Source: JAEUJM01 sp964635055 (GTDB lineage: Bacteria > Actinomycetota > Acidimicrobiia > Acidimicrobiales > DATDAH01). From it: a stretch of DNA of 64,000 bases. How positions within the stretch are numbered: the stretch's first letter is position 1; every line of letters begins with the position of its first letter. Both the position numbers and the translations under genes were made by a program. Location: the NCBI GenBank assembly GCA_964635055.1, contig CAZWMT010000001.1:124001-188000 (forward strand), read 5' to 3'. Under the pieces are notes generated by a model, which was given only the letters and a program-made list of their open reading frames with translations, did not search any database and was not told where the DNA came from. Below are positions 32,904-42,345 of the stretch, one piece after another.

Positions 32904-35042
32904 GTGGCGAGCAAGCACGGGTGGCGTGTCCGTGGCGCGGTGGTGGCGCTGGCGGTGGTGTCGGCGGCGATCGCCTCGGTGACCCTGCCCGATCGGCCGG
33001 TCGACCTGTGTCCCGACGGCGACGAGGTGGCCACCGTCGACGGGGTGACCCTGTGCAGCCACGGCACCGACGGCGGCGCGCTGGCCGGGCCCACGGAACC
33101 GGCGGGCGGAACCGAGTCCGCCCCCCGGGCCATCGCCTGCATCGGAAACGGCAGCAGCGGCGCCCGGGTGCAGGCCGTGTTCGCCCGGCTCGCCGGCCGC
33201 GCCGACCGCTACGCGGCGCTGGCGCCGTCCGTGCAGGCCGCCGCCGCCGACGTCGAGCACCTGGTGAACCGCAGCGCGGCCCAGACCGGCGGCGAGCGCC
33301 ACGTCCGCTGGGCCAGCGCCACCCGGGCCACCGCCACCGGTTGCACGCTCGCCATCGCCCGGGTGACGGTGCCCGCAGGCGCGGCCACCGACTTCGGCGC
33401 GCTGGTCGAGAGCCTCGACGCCCAGGGCCTCGACCGCCACGACCGCAAGTACCTGGTGTGGGTCGACTCGCCCACCACCTTGTGCACCGGCATCGCCACC
33501 CACCTCAGCGACGATCGGCCCGGGCCCGAGAACTACAACAACACCTCGGTCGGCTATGCCCGCGTCGACGAGTCGTGCCTGGGGCGCGGCGGCCTGGTGG
33601 AGACCCACGAGCTGCTCCACCTGCTGGGCGCGGTGCAGCGCTCGGCACCCAACGTCAGCCCCGAGGGCCACTGCAGCGACGAGTTCGACCTGCTCTGCTA
33701 CGACGAGGACGGCGCCGGCCCGTTCCGAACCACGGTGCGCTGTCCCACCCGGGCCAACGACCGCCGCCTGGACTGTCACCACGACGACTACTTCTCGACC
33801 GATCCCGCTCCGGGCAGCTACCTGGCCACCCACTGGAACGCCGCCGACAGCCGCTACCTCGAGGACGAGGCGCCCGTGATCGTGCCGGGGCCCCACGTGG
33901 ATCCGCCCCCCAACGACGCGTTCGCCGCCGCCCCCGTGCTCTCCGGCTACGCCGGAACGACCCCCGGCACGTTGGCCGGCGCCACCCTCGAGGAGGGCGA
34001 GCCGAACCACGGCGGCACGGTGGCGGGTTCGACCTGGTACAAGTGGCGACCCCGCGTGGACGGGCCGGTGTCGGTCGACACCCGGGGCAGCAGTGGCGAC
34101 ACCGTGCTCGACGTGTACACCGGCGCCGATCTGGCCACGCTGGCCCGGCTGGGCAGCAGCGACGACGCCGCCGACCTGGCCCCGCAGAGTCGCGTCACCT
34201 TCACCGCCGTCGCCGGCACGACCTATCGCATCGCGGTGTCGGGCCGAGGGCAGCCGATCGACACGGTCCTGCGGTGGGGGCCGCCGCCGCACGGCTTCAC
34301 CGACGTGCTCCCGGGCGCCCGCTGCGAGACCGCGGTGGGCTGGGCCGCCGCGTTCGCGGTGATGCCGGGGCGCGCCGACCACACCTGGCGGCCCCACGAC
34401 ACGGTCAACCGAGGCCAGGCGGTGGCCACCCTGTGGCGGATGCTGGGCGCGCCGGACCCCGCCGGCGACCCCGACCCGGCGCCGACCAGCACGACCACGA
34501 CTGCGGTGCCTCCGTCGACCACCGTGCCCGCGTCCACCCCGACGACGAGCGGCACCCCCGGCACCACCACCCCACCGACCGCGACCGAGACGGCCGGTGC
34601 ATCGACGCCGGCGGCGGGGGGCGGCCCGTCCGAGACCGGCGACCCCTCGCTCCCCTTCACCGACGTGGGTCAGGACGCCCCCTACCGCACGGCGTTGGCG
34701 TGGGCGGTCGAGTCGGGCGTGGTCGTCCCGAGCGGGACCACCTTCCGACCCCGCGACCCGCTCACCCGGGCCGACCTGGCCCTGTGGGCCTGGGCCGCGC
34801 TCGGCAGGCCTACTGCGCCGCCCGCCTCCTTCGCCGACGTGCGGGCCTCGGCCCCGTACGCGACGGCCGCGTCGTGGGCGACCGCACGACGGCTGGTCGC
34901 CAGCTACCCCGACGACTCGTTCCGGCCGGCGACGGCGGTCACCAGGGCCAAGCTGGCCATGGGCCTGTTCGCCCTCGCCGGCGACCCCGCGGCGTGGGCC
35001 GCCGTGCCCGCCGGCGACGTGCCGGGCACCGTCGTCTTCTGA
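32904..35042 (+). CDS. Secreted SLH-anchored metalloprotease-like protein
   Basis: 712 residues from GTG 32904. A signal or anchor segment (~8-27); a zinc-protease-like domain (~75-330) with LVETHELLHLLGAV at ~232-244 (HExxH) and a following HCSDEFDLLCY, typical of secreted actinobacterial metzincin-like proteins; a PPC-like beta domain (~335-455, NDAFAAAPVLSG); SLH 1 (~464); a Thr/Pro-rich linker (~518-583); SLH 2 (~584) and SLH 3 (~642). The linker between SLH 1 and 2 is odd. It ends PGTVVF, like the STVLF of the other SLH protein. Probably acts at the cell surface on extracellular protein. Confidence 0.85.
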   Translation: MASKHGWRVRGAVVALAVVSAAIASVTLPDRPVDLCPDGDEVATVDGVTLCSHGTDGGALAGPTEPAGGTESAPRAIACIGNGSSGARVQAVFARLAGRADRYAALAPSVQAAAADVEHLVNRSAAQTGGERHVRWASATRATATGCTLAIARVTVPAGAATDFGALVESLDAQGLDRHDRKYLVWVDSPTTLCTGIATHLSDDRPGPENYNNTSVGYARVDESCLGRGGLVETHELLHLLGAVQRSAPNVSPEGHCSDEFDLLCYDEDGAGPFRTTVRCPTRANDRRLDCHHDDYFSTDPAPGSYLATHWNAADSRYLEDEAPVIVPGPHVDPPPNDAFAAAPVLSGYAGTTPGTLAGATLEEGEPNHGGTVAGSTWYKWRPRVDGPVSVDTRGSSGDTVLDVYTGADLATLARLGSSDDAADLAPQSRVTFTAVAGTTYRIAVSGRGQPIDTVLRWGPPPHGFTDVLPGARCETAVGWAAAFAVMPGRADHTWRPHDTVNRGQAVATLWRMLGAPDPAGDPDPAPTSTTTTAVPPSTTVPASTPTTSGTPGTTTPPTATETAGASTPAAGGGPSETGDPSLPFTDVGQDAPYRTALAWAVESGVVVPSGTTFRPRDPLTRADLALWAWAALGRPTAPPASFADVRASAPYATAASWATARRLVASYPDDSFRPATAVTRAKLAMGLFALAGDPAAWAAVPAGDVPGTVVF

Positions 35043-35182
35043 CCTACTCCGCCGCCGGCGCACGCCGGCCCGTGGGCGCCGGGAGCGCCCGAGTGATGCG
35101 CTCCTCTCGTGGGGTCGACCGGATCGACCGGCAGATCTCGCGCTGGAGGGCCGCGCGGATTGGCCGCCGCCAGATCCGTTCC

Positions 35183-35229
35183 GGCTCCCGATTCGACCGC
35201 CAGGACCGTCGAATCGGGAGCCAGTTCCA
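35183..35229. repeat. Hairpin repeat, copy 1
   Basis: Perfect 15-bp stem GGCTCCCGATTCGAC (35183-35197) with 35208-35222 and a 10-nt loop CGCCAGGACC, then AGTTCCA. The same core recurs at 51091-51137. Here it lies between convergent genes and could terminate both; the 35043-35265 gap holds nothing else recognised. Confidence 0.8.
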
Positions 35230-35265
35230 GGCCTACGATCCGAACGCGAAGGGTGGCGCGGAGCG

Positions 35266-35652
35266 TCAGTCGTCGGTGGCGGCGGGGGCGAGGAGCGCCT
35301 CGGCGGCGCTGTCCACGGTCTCGGTGACCGACACGATGCGGTCGAAGCCGGTGGTGTGCAGCAGCCGGGTGAGCGTGGGCCGGCTGCAGGCGACGGCCAC
35401 GTCGCCGCCGGCCTCGCGGGCCCGCCTGATGCCTCCGATCAGGGCACCCAGGCCGGCAGAGTCCATGAACGGCACCTCGGACAGGTCGATCAGCAGGCGG
35501 CTGCTGTTGGCCAGCCCGCTGAGCGCCTCGCGGAACTCGCCGACGGTGTACGCGTCGAGCTCACCGACCGGTCGGCACAGTGAGTACGGCCCCGGCTGTT
35601 CCACCTGGATCTCGAGCATCCGCGCGACCGTATCGAACTGAGCGGTGTTCAC
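35266..35652 (-). CDS. STAS-domain anti-sigma factor antagonist
   Basis: 128 residues from GTG 35652 (ATG 35619 possible). The STAS core GPYSLCRPVGELDAYTVGEFREAL, LLIDLSEVPFMDSAGLGALIGG contains the phosphorylatable Ser in DSAGLGAL. Such SpoIIAA/RsbV-like proteins bind anti-sigma kinases when unphosphorylated and so free a sigma factor. No kinase or sigma partner is adjacent; a receiver protein is encoded divergently 46 bp away. Confidence 0.9.
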   Translation of the reverse strand: MNTAQFDTVARMLEIQVEQPGPYSLCRPVGELDAYTVGEFREALSGLANSSRLLIDLSEVPFMDSAGLGALIGGIRRAREAGGDVAVACSRPTLTRLLHTTGFDRIVSVTETVDSAAEALLAPAATDD

Positions 35653-35686
35653 GAGCCGAGATCTTTCGCGGGGGCGTCGCGCTCAG

Positions 35687-35692
35687 TAGCGT
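35687..35692 (+). promoter_or_regulatory. -10 hexamer for receiver protein
   Basis: TAGCGT ends 6 nt before GTG 35699; leaderless geometry. Confidence 0.45.
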
Positions 35693-35698
35693 GACGGC

Positions 35699-36109
35699 GT
35701 GCCCAACGTGTTGCTCGCCACCGATGCCGACTGGATCCACGACGAGGTCGACGCCGCCCTCACCGACGACGACACCACCGTGATCCGGGTCCGCAGGGGC
35801 CGCGAGGTGATCGCCGCGGTCGCCCGGTACGAGCCGGTGCTCGTGCTGCTCGACCTGCAGATCGGCAACATGGGTGGCTTCGCCACCTGCCTCAACCTGC
35901 GCCAGGAGGAGGGCTCGGGCCGTCTCAAGTCGCGCCCCATCCTGATGCTGCTCGACCGCCACGACGACCAGTTCATGGCCGGGCGCATGGACGCCGACGG
36001 CTGGCTCATCAAGCCCCTCGACGCCTTCCGCCTGCGCAAGGCCGCGCTCGCATTGCGCACCGGCTACACCTGGTTCGAGGGCGCCGACCAGCCCGCCCCG
36101 GCCGGCTGA
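35699..36109 (+). CDS. Stand-alone response-regulator receiver protein
   Basis: 136 residues, a single CheY-like domain: acidic residues in VLLATDADWIHDEV, phosphoacceptor Asp in VLVLLDLQIGNMGGF, Thr/Ser position replaced by MLLDRHD, and the invariant Lys in GWLIKPLDAFRL. No output domain. Divergent from the STAS antagonist, suggesting one signalling module with partners elsewhere (inference). Confidence 0.85.
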   Translation: MPNVLLATDADWIHDEVDAALTDDDTTVIRVRRGREVIAAVARYEPVLVLLDLQIGNMGGFATCLNLRQEEGSGRLKSRPILMLLDRHDDQFMAGRMDADGWLIKPLDAFRLRKAALALRTGYTWFEGADQPAPAG

Positions 36110-36160
36110 CCCAAGCCCCGCGCCGGGGCCTGGCGTATCGTGCGCCCTCGGGGGCCCGAC

Positions 36161-38701
36161 GTGCACCGTCTCAACTACCGCATGGGCGCGACGATCGTGG
36201 CGCTCACGCTCACGTCCGCGCTCGTGGCCGGGTCGCCGGGTGCGCCGGTCTCGGCCGACCCGGAGGCAACATCGGTGGCGCCGACCCTCAGTGTCTCGGC
36301 CGGCACGGAGCAGAGCTGTGCGCTCCTGGTGGACGGCAGGGTGAAGTGCTGGGGCTACGGCCTGCGAGGGGCACTGGGCCAGGGCGACGCCCAGAACCGG
36401 GGCGACGGCCCCAACGAGATGGGCGGCGCGCTGCTGCCAGTGCCGCTCGGCACCGGTCGCACCGCCACGTCGGTCGCCACCAGCCGATTCCACAGCTGCG
36501 CGATCCTCGACGACGCCACGGTCAAGTGCTGGGGCGACAACGGCTGGGGCGAGCTCGGCGTGGGCGACAGAGCCGACAGAGGCTGGGCGCCTGGCCAGTT
36601 GGGCGACCAACTACCGGCCGTCGACCTGGGACCGAGCCGCACGGCGACCGCCGTCAGCGCCGGCAGCGACCACTCTTGCGCCATCCTCGATGATCACACC
36701 GTCAAGTGCTGGGGCGAGGGCGGGCTTCTGGGGACGGGCGACTCCACCGACTACGGCGACGATCCGAACGACATGGGCGACCTCCTCCCCATCGTCAACC
36801 TCGGGGCACGCCGCACGACCCTCGCCCTGTCGTCAGGGGCAGGCCACAATTGCGCCGTCCTCGACAACCACAAGATCAAGTGTTGGGGAGTCAACTTCGC
36901 GGGGGCGCTGGGCCTGGGCGACCGCGAGGATCGGGGCGACGAGCCGGGAGAGATGGGCGGGCAGCTGCTAGCCGCCGCCCTCGGTACGGGGCGCACGGCC
37001 CTCGCCGTCACCACCGGTAGCGGGCACACCTGCGCGCTGCTCGACGACCACACGGTCAAGTGCTGGGGCAACAACGACCACGGCCAACTCGGGCTCGGCG
37101 ACACCATCAGCCGCGGCGACGATCCCGGCGAGATGGGCGACGACCTGCCGACGGTGCCGCTCGGCACCGGCCGCACCGCCCTCGCCGTGAGTGCGGGCGG
37201 CGATCACACCTGCGCGCTGCTCGACGACCACACCGTCAAGTGCTGGGGTCGGGCCGAATTCGGCCAACTCGGCCTGGGCGACACGGTCGTCCGCGGCGAC
37301 GGGCCCGGCGAGATGGGCGAGCAGCTGCCACCGGTCGATCTCGGCACGGGCCGAACCGCCACTTCGGTCGAGGCCGGCGACCGCCACGTGTGCGCCGTGC
37401 TCGATGACGGCGGCATCAAGTGCTGGGGCAAGAACGGCAGCCTCACGCCCGGCGCCGCCGGAGCGCTGGGGCTCGGCGACGACAGGCACCGTGGCGACAA
37501 CCCCGACGAGATGGGCGATCACCTCCCCGAGGTCGTCCTCGACGGGCCCGCGATCGTCGGCCACGTCTCAGACCAGATCACCGGCGAGGGCGTTGCCGAC
37601 CAGGAGATCGCGGTGCTGGCGGCGAGCGACCAGCGGATGGCCGTCGGCACCACCACCAACGCCTTCGGCAACTACGCGGTACAGGTGCCCGCAGGCACGT
37701 GGTACCTGTACCTGCTGGCCGGACCGAACTCGGGCTGGTACGGCGCGCCGACCCCTGTCGCCGTGACGACCGCCGCCGAGCAAGCGGACCCGGTGCTCAG
37801 CCGCCGGGACGGCGACGTGGTCGGGACCGTCAGAGAAGCGGGCACCGCGAACCCGGTGACGACGCCGTGCGCCTGCCTGTGGACGATGGCCTTGGACGAC
37901 CGCGGCGCGCAAGAGCGCATCGTCGACTCCGCAGGACCGGCCTTCGCCATGGCCCTCCCGGCCGGCCAGCACCAACTGATCGCCGTCGATGCGACGGGTG
38001 CCCACGCGCCCCGCTTCCACCCCTCCGCCGCCGACGTGGGGTCGGCGACGGCGATACCGGTCACCGCGGGAGCGACGACCACGGCCGATCTGACGCTCCC
38101 GACACAGGTCGCGCCGACGGGCGCGGCGGTGCTCTCGGGAGTCGTGACCGATCAGGCCACCGGTGCGCCCGTGGGCTCCGGCCACGTCGTGGTCCTGAGG
38201 GCCGGCGACTACTCGTTCGTCGAGGGGTCCCGCACCAGCGAGGTGCAGGGCCTCTGGAGCGTCGAGGTGCCGGCCGGCGACTATGTCGTCGGCTTCCTCG
38301 ACCCAGGTCGGCACGAGTTCGAGTGGTACCAGGATCAGCCGGGCGGGAGCCTCGGCTCCGCCACGATCGTGACCGCGCCCGCGGACCATGTGGACGGCGC
38401 GCTGACCCCGACGACCGGCACCATCAAGGGCTTCGCCGGCTACGGAGCGACCCGTTTCGCCGGGATCTGGGTCCTGGCCATCGGCCCGAACGGCCTGGCT
38501 CGCCAAGCGGTCGCACGAGGCATCGCCGGCTACGAGATCGACGGCCTGGCACCCGGCACCTACCGACTCGCGTTCGTCAACCCGACGAACGGCCGGGTCG
38601 AGTACTGGCCGGACCATGCCGCGTTCGCCGACGCCGACGTCGTGACGGTCACCGCCGGCCACACCACCACCGCCGACGCCGACCTCGCCTCGCCCCCCTG
38701 A
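36161..38701 (+). CDS. Secreted 7-bladed RCC1-repeat protein with CpD-reg modules, paralogue 1
   Basis: 846 residues from GTG 36161 (GGGGG ~6 bp upstream; -10 TATCGT at 36136). A signal peptide is followed by seven RCC1-like repeats (~35-465), each with a C(A)xLxD...VKCWGxxxxGxLGxGD signature and a two-Cys spacing, enough for one closed seven-bladed propeller. Then come four carboxypeptidase-regulatory-like beta-sandwich modules (~470-846; GTVREAGTANPVTT, GVVTDQATGAPVGSG, PAGDYVVGFLDPGRH). The same layout recurs in the genes at 42527 and 51248. RCC1-like propellers usually bind proteins; an extracellular binding or adhesion role is inferred. Confidence 0.88.
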   Translation: MHRLNYRMGATIVALTLTSALVAGSPGAPVSADPEATSVAPTLSVSAGTEQSCALLVDGRVKCWGYGLRGALGQGDAQNRGDGPNEMGGALLPVPLGTGRTATSVATSRFHSCAILDDATVKCWGDNGWGELGVGDRADRGWAPGQLGDQLPAVDLGPSRTATAVSAGSDHSCAILDDHTVKCWGEGGLLGTGDSTDYGDDPNDMGDLLPIVNLGARRTTLALSSGAGHNCAVLDNHKIKCWGVNFAGALGLGDREDRGDEPGEMGGQLLAAALGTGRTALAVTTGSGHTCALLDDHTVKCWGNNDHGQLGLGDTISRGDDPGEMGDDLPTVPLGTGRTALAVSAGGDHTCALLDDHTVKCWGRAEFGQLGLGDTVVRGDGPGEMGEQLPPVDLGTGRTATSVEAGDRHVCAVLDDGGIKCWGKNGSLTPGAAGALGLGDDRHRGDNPDEMGDHLPEVVLDGPAIVGHVSDQITGEGVADQEIAVLAASDQRMAVGTTTNAFGNYAVQVPAGTWYLYLLAGPNSGWYGAPTPVAVTTAAEQADPVLSRRDGDVVGTVREAGTANPVTTPCACLWTMALDDRGAQERIVDSAGPAFAMALPAGQHQLIAVDATGAHAPRFHPSAADVGSATAIPVTAGATTTADLTLPTQVAPTGAAVLSGVVTDQATGAPVGSGHVVVLRAGDYSFVEGSRTSEVQGLWSVEVPAGDYVVGFLDPGRHEFEWYQDQPGGSLGSATIVTAPADHVDGALTPTTGTIKGFAGYGATRFAGIWVLAIGPNGLARQAVARGIAGYEIDGLAPGTYRLAFVNPTNGRVEYWPDHAAFADADVVTVTAGHTTTADADLASPP

Positions 38702-38764
38702 GCCACCGCTTCGGCCATTGCACTGGGGCACACGCGGTGCGGTCCGGTAGCATCGGTCACCCAC

Positions 38765-38841
38765 CGGGAAGTGGCGCAGTTTGGCAGCGCGCAGCGTTCG
38801 GGACGCTGAGGCCGCGGGTTCAAATCCCGCCTTCCCGACCA
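38765..38841 (+). tRNA. tRNA-Pro (anticodon CGG)
   Basis: 77 nt cloverleaf: acceptor CGGGAAG (38765-38771) pairs with CTTCCCG (38831-38837), then A and a genome-encoded CCA. Anticodon arm GCAGCG-TTCGGGA-CGCTG gives CGG; the T arm contains GCGGGTTCAAATCCCGC. Confidence 0.95.
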
Positions 38842-38853
38842 GAGAACGCCCAG

Positions 38854-38879
38854 GCAGGCGCCCTTTCGGGGGCGCCTGC
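38854..38879 (+). terminator. Terminator after tRNA-Pro
   Basis: 10-bp stem GCAGGCGCCC/GGGCGCCTGC with a TTTCGG loop, 12 bp after the tRNA. Confidence 0.75.
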
Positions 38880-39070
38880 TTCGCGTCCGAGGCCCGGTCC
38901 ATGCGCCCCCGACCCCGGCAAGAAGAAGTGCCAAGGCTGTGAGGTGCGAACCGTGTGCCACGCAGCGGCTCGCTGAGCTGCAGGTCTTGCGTCGCCCACT
39001 CGAAGATCAGTTGCAGACAAGGCTCGAGTTGCCGATACTGAGAGGGCCGAGGCAATAGCCGAGGAAGTGG

Positions 39071-39116
39071 ACCCGGCGTTCTCCCCCGTTCGAGGAGCCG
39101 CCGGGTTTGCGATTTT
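39071..39116 (+). terminator. Terminator-like hairpin with T-run
   Basis: ACCCGGCG (39071-39078) pairs with 39099-39106, followed by TTTTT at 39112-39116. A T-run is rare in this GC-rich window. What transcript it would end is unclear: the 38880-39124 stretch has no recognised gene. Confidence 0.4.
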
Positions 39117-39124
39117 TCGGTACG

Positions 39125-39676
39125 TCATCCACAGGGGATCTCGGCCAGAACCGCGGACGCGACTCTTCGACGCCACTGCCCGCCAGCTCCCCACGCCCAC
39201 CCGATCGCGTCCGGGAGGCTGAGCGACGGTTCGTCCCGTGAACCACGATGGGTGTACTCGAAGGCGTCAGGCAATGCGGCTCCCCGCACTGCGGCGGCGA
39301 TCGTCCGCCGGTCGACCCGATCACGCTCCACGTGCCTCGAGTCGAGCACCAGCCGCGAGACGCTACGAGACTCACAGGCAACCACGAGTGCTCGAAGGCA
39401 CGGATCGCGGGCGAACTGGTCGTCGCCACCGAGATACCGCGCCACGAACACGGTCGCCATGATCAGGGCCTCATCCGCCAACGCCATGAAGTGACCGAGG
39501 ACCACCTTCCTTCGTCGATCGCTCTCAGCGGAGAAGTGGGTCCGACGGCTCCCACCAGGGGCTGCTTCATCGACAGAGCGCCTCACGCGCGACAGATCCG
39601 CGTTGGCGACGTCGACCATCGTGAGGAGATAGCGCTGGCGCCGAACGCTCTCGTCGACGAAGGCGGTGCGTTGCAT
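39125..39676 (-). CDS. DUF3800-like hypothetical protein
   Basis: 183 residues. It begins with an acidic motif (RTAFVDESVRRQRYLLTMVDV) as in DUF3800/RNase H-like proteins, then SRRTHFSAESDRRRKVVLGHF, LRALVVACESRSVSRLVLDSR and LPDAIGWAWGAGGQWRRRV. I have a sense of this as a common actinobacterial orphan. Asp/Glu in FVDES and Asp in LVLDSR could form a nuclease-type acidic site (inference). AAGG-like site upstream of ATG 39676. Base composition is slightly less GC-rich than its neighbours, as often in transferred genes. Confidence 0.6.
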   Translation of the reverse strand: MQRTAFVDESVRRQRYLLTMVDVANADLSRVRRSVDEAAPGGSRRTHFSAESDRRRKVVLGHFMALADEALIMATVFVARYLGGDDQFARDPCLRALVVACESRSVSRLVLDSRHVERDRVDRRTIAAAVRGAALPDAFEYTHRGSRDEPSLSLPDAIGWAWGAGGQWRRRVASAVLAEIPCG

Positions 39677-39831
39677 TGTCTGGAGGCCTTCCCCGTGATC
39701 ATGATGCCCGTCTGGACGAACCGGGTCGCTCGTTCGCCACGTGACCTTCCGCCGCCAGTCCGTGACCGTCCGCGTTGAGGCTCACCATCTGGACGGTGGT
39801 CAGTGGTCGGATGACTCGGGCGCCCTGGGTG

Positions 39832-41112
39832 TCAGGGCGATGTTCGTCGCCTGCGATGCCTCGCGGTGACGATCTCTTTCCACCGGTTGTGCCCTGCACA
39901 GCGAGGGCGGAGGTTGGCGATGTCGGTGAGGCCGCCGTCGATCCAGGCGAGGAGGTGGTCGATCTCGCAGTGGACGGAGCGGATGTCGCAGCCGTCGTCT
40001 TCGCAGGTGGGGAAGGCGATGATGGCGGCGTCGCGTTGGCGGCCGACGGCGAAGCGGCGGCGGTCGCTGTAGTTGAGGGGGATGCCGTTCTCGTCGACGG
40101 CGAGAACGTCGAACCAGCCGGCGATGGAGGCCCAGACGGCTTGTTCGGGGGTGGCGGGGTCGCCGTTGGCCCATTCGCAGCGACGCTGCAACGGATAGGG
40201 GAACGCGTCGGGGTCGCCGCATCGGAGCTTGGCGAGGATGCGAGCGAGGGCGGTGAGGTAGGTGTCGTGGTCGCACACGATGGTGGTGCCGATCGACGGC
40301 TCGGCGCCGATCCCGGCGTGTTCCTTGGAGGAGCGGGCCATCTCCCGGAGGGCGTCGTGGCGGCGCTGTCCGGGGGTGCGGGTCAGGTCGAGGGAGGTGG
40401 CGCCGTCACCCAGGCGGGCCCGGGCTTCGGCCCAGTCCTGGTCGAGGAGGCGTTGGTAGTGGCGGTCGAGCTCGGCGCGGACTTCGTGGTAGCCGTCGCG
40501 GGACAGCCAGCCGTCGAGGCGGCCTTGGCCTTCGAAGGTCTCGGAGAGGTGCACGGTGCGTTCGTCGTCGTGGCGGGCGGCGCGTTCCTCGGCGTCTTCT
40601 GGTGCCACGATCGCGGTCCACAGCCTGACCTCGGTGGCGAACCCTTGGAAGGTGCGGGTGCGGGCGTAGCCGACGAGGAGTTCTTCGTCGCGGGCGAACA
40701 GCTCGGCCAGGCGCAGCGTGTTGGCCCGGGCCAGGGTCTCGACGTGGTCGAGGGAGATGTCGCCGGCGGCGAACGCGGCTTGGGTGTGGGGCATGGTCCG
40801 CAACCGGCGGGCCGCCTTCTGCAGGCGGGTCATCGACTGGTGACGGGCCCGGCACCGGCGGGCGACGTGATCGGCAGCGGAGAAGTCGCCGGTGGCCTTG
40901 TGCTCCTTGGAGGCGTCCAGCGCCCCCACCGCTTCGATGGTGATGGCATCGAGCACCGACCCGGACCGCACCAACGCCACCGCGGCGTCGGGCAAGGTCG
41001 AGGCCGGCTGGTTGGCCCACACGACGGTGCGGAGCTTCTCGGATGCCTCGATGTAGTTCAACAGTTCAGGACACACGGCAGACCACTCCCAACGACACAC
41101 CGACGACGACAC
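39832..41112 (-). CDS. DUF222 / HNH endonuclease (13E12-type)
   Basis: 426 residues from GTG 41112 (GTG 41100 also possible). An N-terminal DUF222 region (~20-290, VWANQPASTLPDAAVALVRSG, ARRCRARHQSMTRLQKAARRL) is followed by a C-terminal HNH nuclease (~330-420: CEDDGCDIRSVHCEIDHLLAWIDGGLTDIANLRPRCAGHNRWKE) with the Cys pairs and HNH residues visible. These genes occur in many copies in actinobacteria and are linked to mobile or repeated loci. It lies next to a truncated NHL gene, consistent with local rearrangement. Confidence 0.9.
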   Translation of the reverse strand: MSSSVCRWEWSAVCPELLNYIEASEKLRTVVWANQPASTLPDAAVALVRSGSVLDAITIEAVGALDASKEHKATGDFSAADHVARRCRARHQSMTRLQKAARRLRTMPHTQAAFAAGDISLDHVETLARANTLRLAELFARDEELLVGYARTRTFQGFATEVRLWTAIVAPEDAEERAARHDDERTVHLSETFEGQGRLDGWLSRDGYHEVRAELDRHYQRLLDQDWAEARARLGDGATSLDLTRTPGQRRHDALREMARSSKEHAGIGAEPSIGTTIVCDHDTYLTALARILAKLRCGDPDAFPYPLQRRCEWANGDPATPEQAVWASIAGWFDVLAVDENGIPLNYSDRRRFAVGRQRDAAIIAFPTCEDDGCDIRSVHCEIDHLLAWIDGGLTDIANLRPRCAGHNRWKEIVTARHRRRRTSP

Positions 41113-41195
41113 AGCAGACAACGTGGTGGGGAAGAGGCAGTCAGACCAGCCGGGCGCCCTTCCGAACCCGGTGTTCCAGGGCTCGGTGCACTCCT

Positions 41196-42345
41196 TCAGG
41201 CCCGGCGGGTCACGAACTTGACGGTGTCCCCATAGGTGGAGTTGCTGTTGGACTTCGCGATCAGCGTCGCGGTGAGGCTCGATCCGGCTGGTGCGCCGGT
41301 CTTGACCTTGACCACGACCTTCACCGAGAGGGTCGCTCCTGGTGCGAGGGTGGGCGTCACGTAGGTGCCCGCCACCACCGCGGCGGTCACGTTCGTGGCG
41401 CCGACCGTGTAGGTGACCCCGAACCGCGTGTTGGAGGCGGTGCCCGTCAGTCGGAGCGCGTCGGCAGCCTGGCTGTCGTTCTGCACCTTGACGGTGTAGG
41501 TGACCGACGAGCCCCGAGGGGCCGACCCCGACCGGGTCTGGTTCAGGCCGGTCTCGTTGTAGATGTTGTTGCCGATGAAGGTGCCACTGCCCTTCTTGAT
41601 GCGCCCGTCGGGCAGCGGGGTGGCCACGGTGTAGCTGTGGGTGTCGAAGGCCGTGTTGGCGGCGTTGTCGGTGGCGGTGACGGTGAAGTTGTGGCTGCCA
41701 TAGGTCACGGTGTTGATGGCTGCGCCGTCGGCCACGGTGCCCACGCAGGTGGCGACCCCCGAGCCACCCACCTCGTCGGCGCACGAGAAGTCCGCCACGA
41801 CGGCCTGGTTGCGGGCATAGACCGCCCCCTCGGGCGGGGTACGGAGGTCCACGGTCGGGTCGGTGGTGTCGGTGACGACTCCGAACTTCTGGATGCGGTT
41901 GTTGCTGCTGTCAGCGACGAAGACGTTGCTGTCGCCGTCGACCGCCACGCCTTGCGCGTTGGTGAACTGGCCGTCACCGGACCCGGCGCTGCCCCACTTC
42001 ATGAGGAAGGTGCCGGTCGAGGTGAACTTCTGCACCCGACGGTTGTCGCGGTCGACCACGTAGATGTTGCTGTCGTCATCGACGGCCACCCCCCACGGGT
42101 AGTTGAACTGGCCGTCACCCGCGCCGTAGGTGCCCCACTGGGTGAGATAGGTGCCGGTCGACGTGAACTTCTGGATCCGGTGGTTGTCGGTGTCGGCCAC
42201 GTAGACGAAACCGTCGCCGTCGACGGCCACCCCCCGCGGGTAGTGGAACTGGCCGTTGCCGGTGGCGTAGGTGCCCCACTGGGTGAGATAGGTGCCGGTC
42301 GAGGTGAACTTCTGGATCCGGTGGGCGTCGGTGTCGGCCGCGTCG
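41196..42345 (-). pseudogene. 5'-truncated NHL-repeat secreted protein
   Basis: From about 42345 the frame encodes three NHL repeats (ADTDAHRIQKFTSTGTYLTQWG and two more), then beta modules (~VDLRTPPEGAVYARNQAVVADF) and a C-terminal domain (GSGTFIGNNIYNETGLNQTRSG ... YGDTVKFVTRR). The homology begins in the middle of a repeat: a six-bladed propeller would need more repeats, and there is no signal peptide. The in-frame extension up to 42479 is Arg/Ala noise. Two blades are nearly identical in DNA over ~75 bp (42125-42200 and 42266-42341, period 141). Probably a remnant; expression from the 42479 GTG/ATG cannot be excluded. Confidence 0.65.

Noticed and set aside
38765..39676. Integrated element using the tRNA-Pro 3' end as attachment site
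   Set aside because: No integrase gene and no second copy of the tRNA 3' end are seen in the window.
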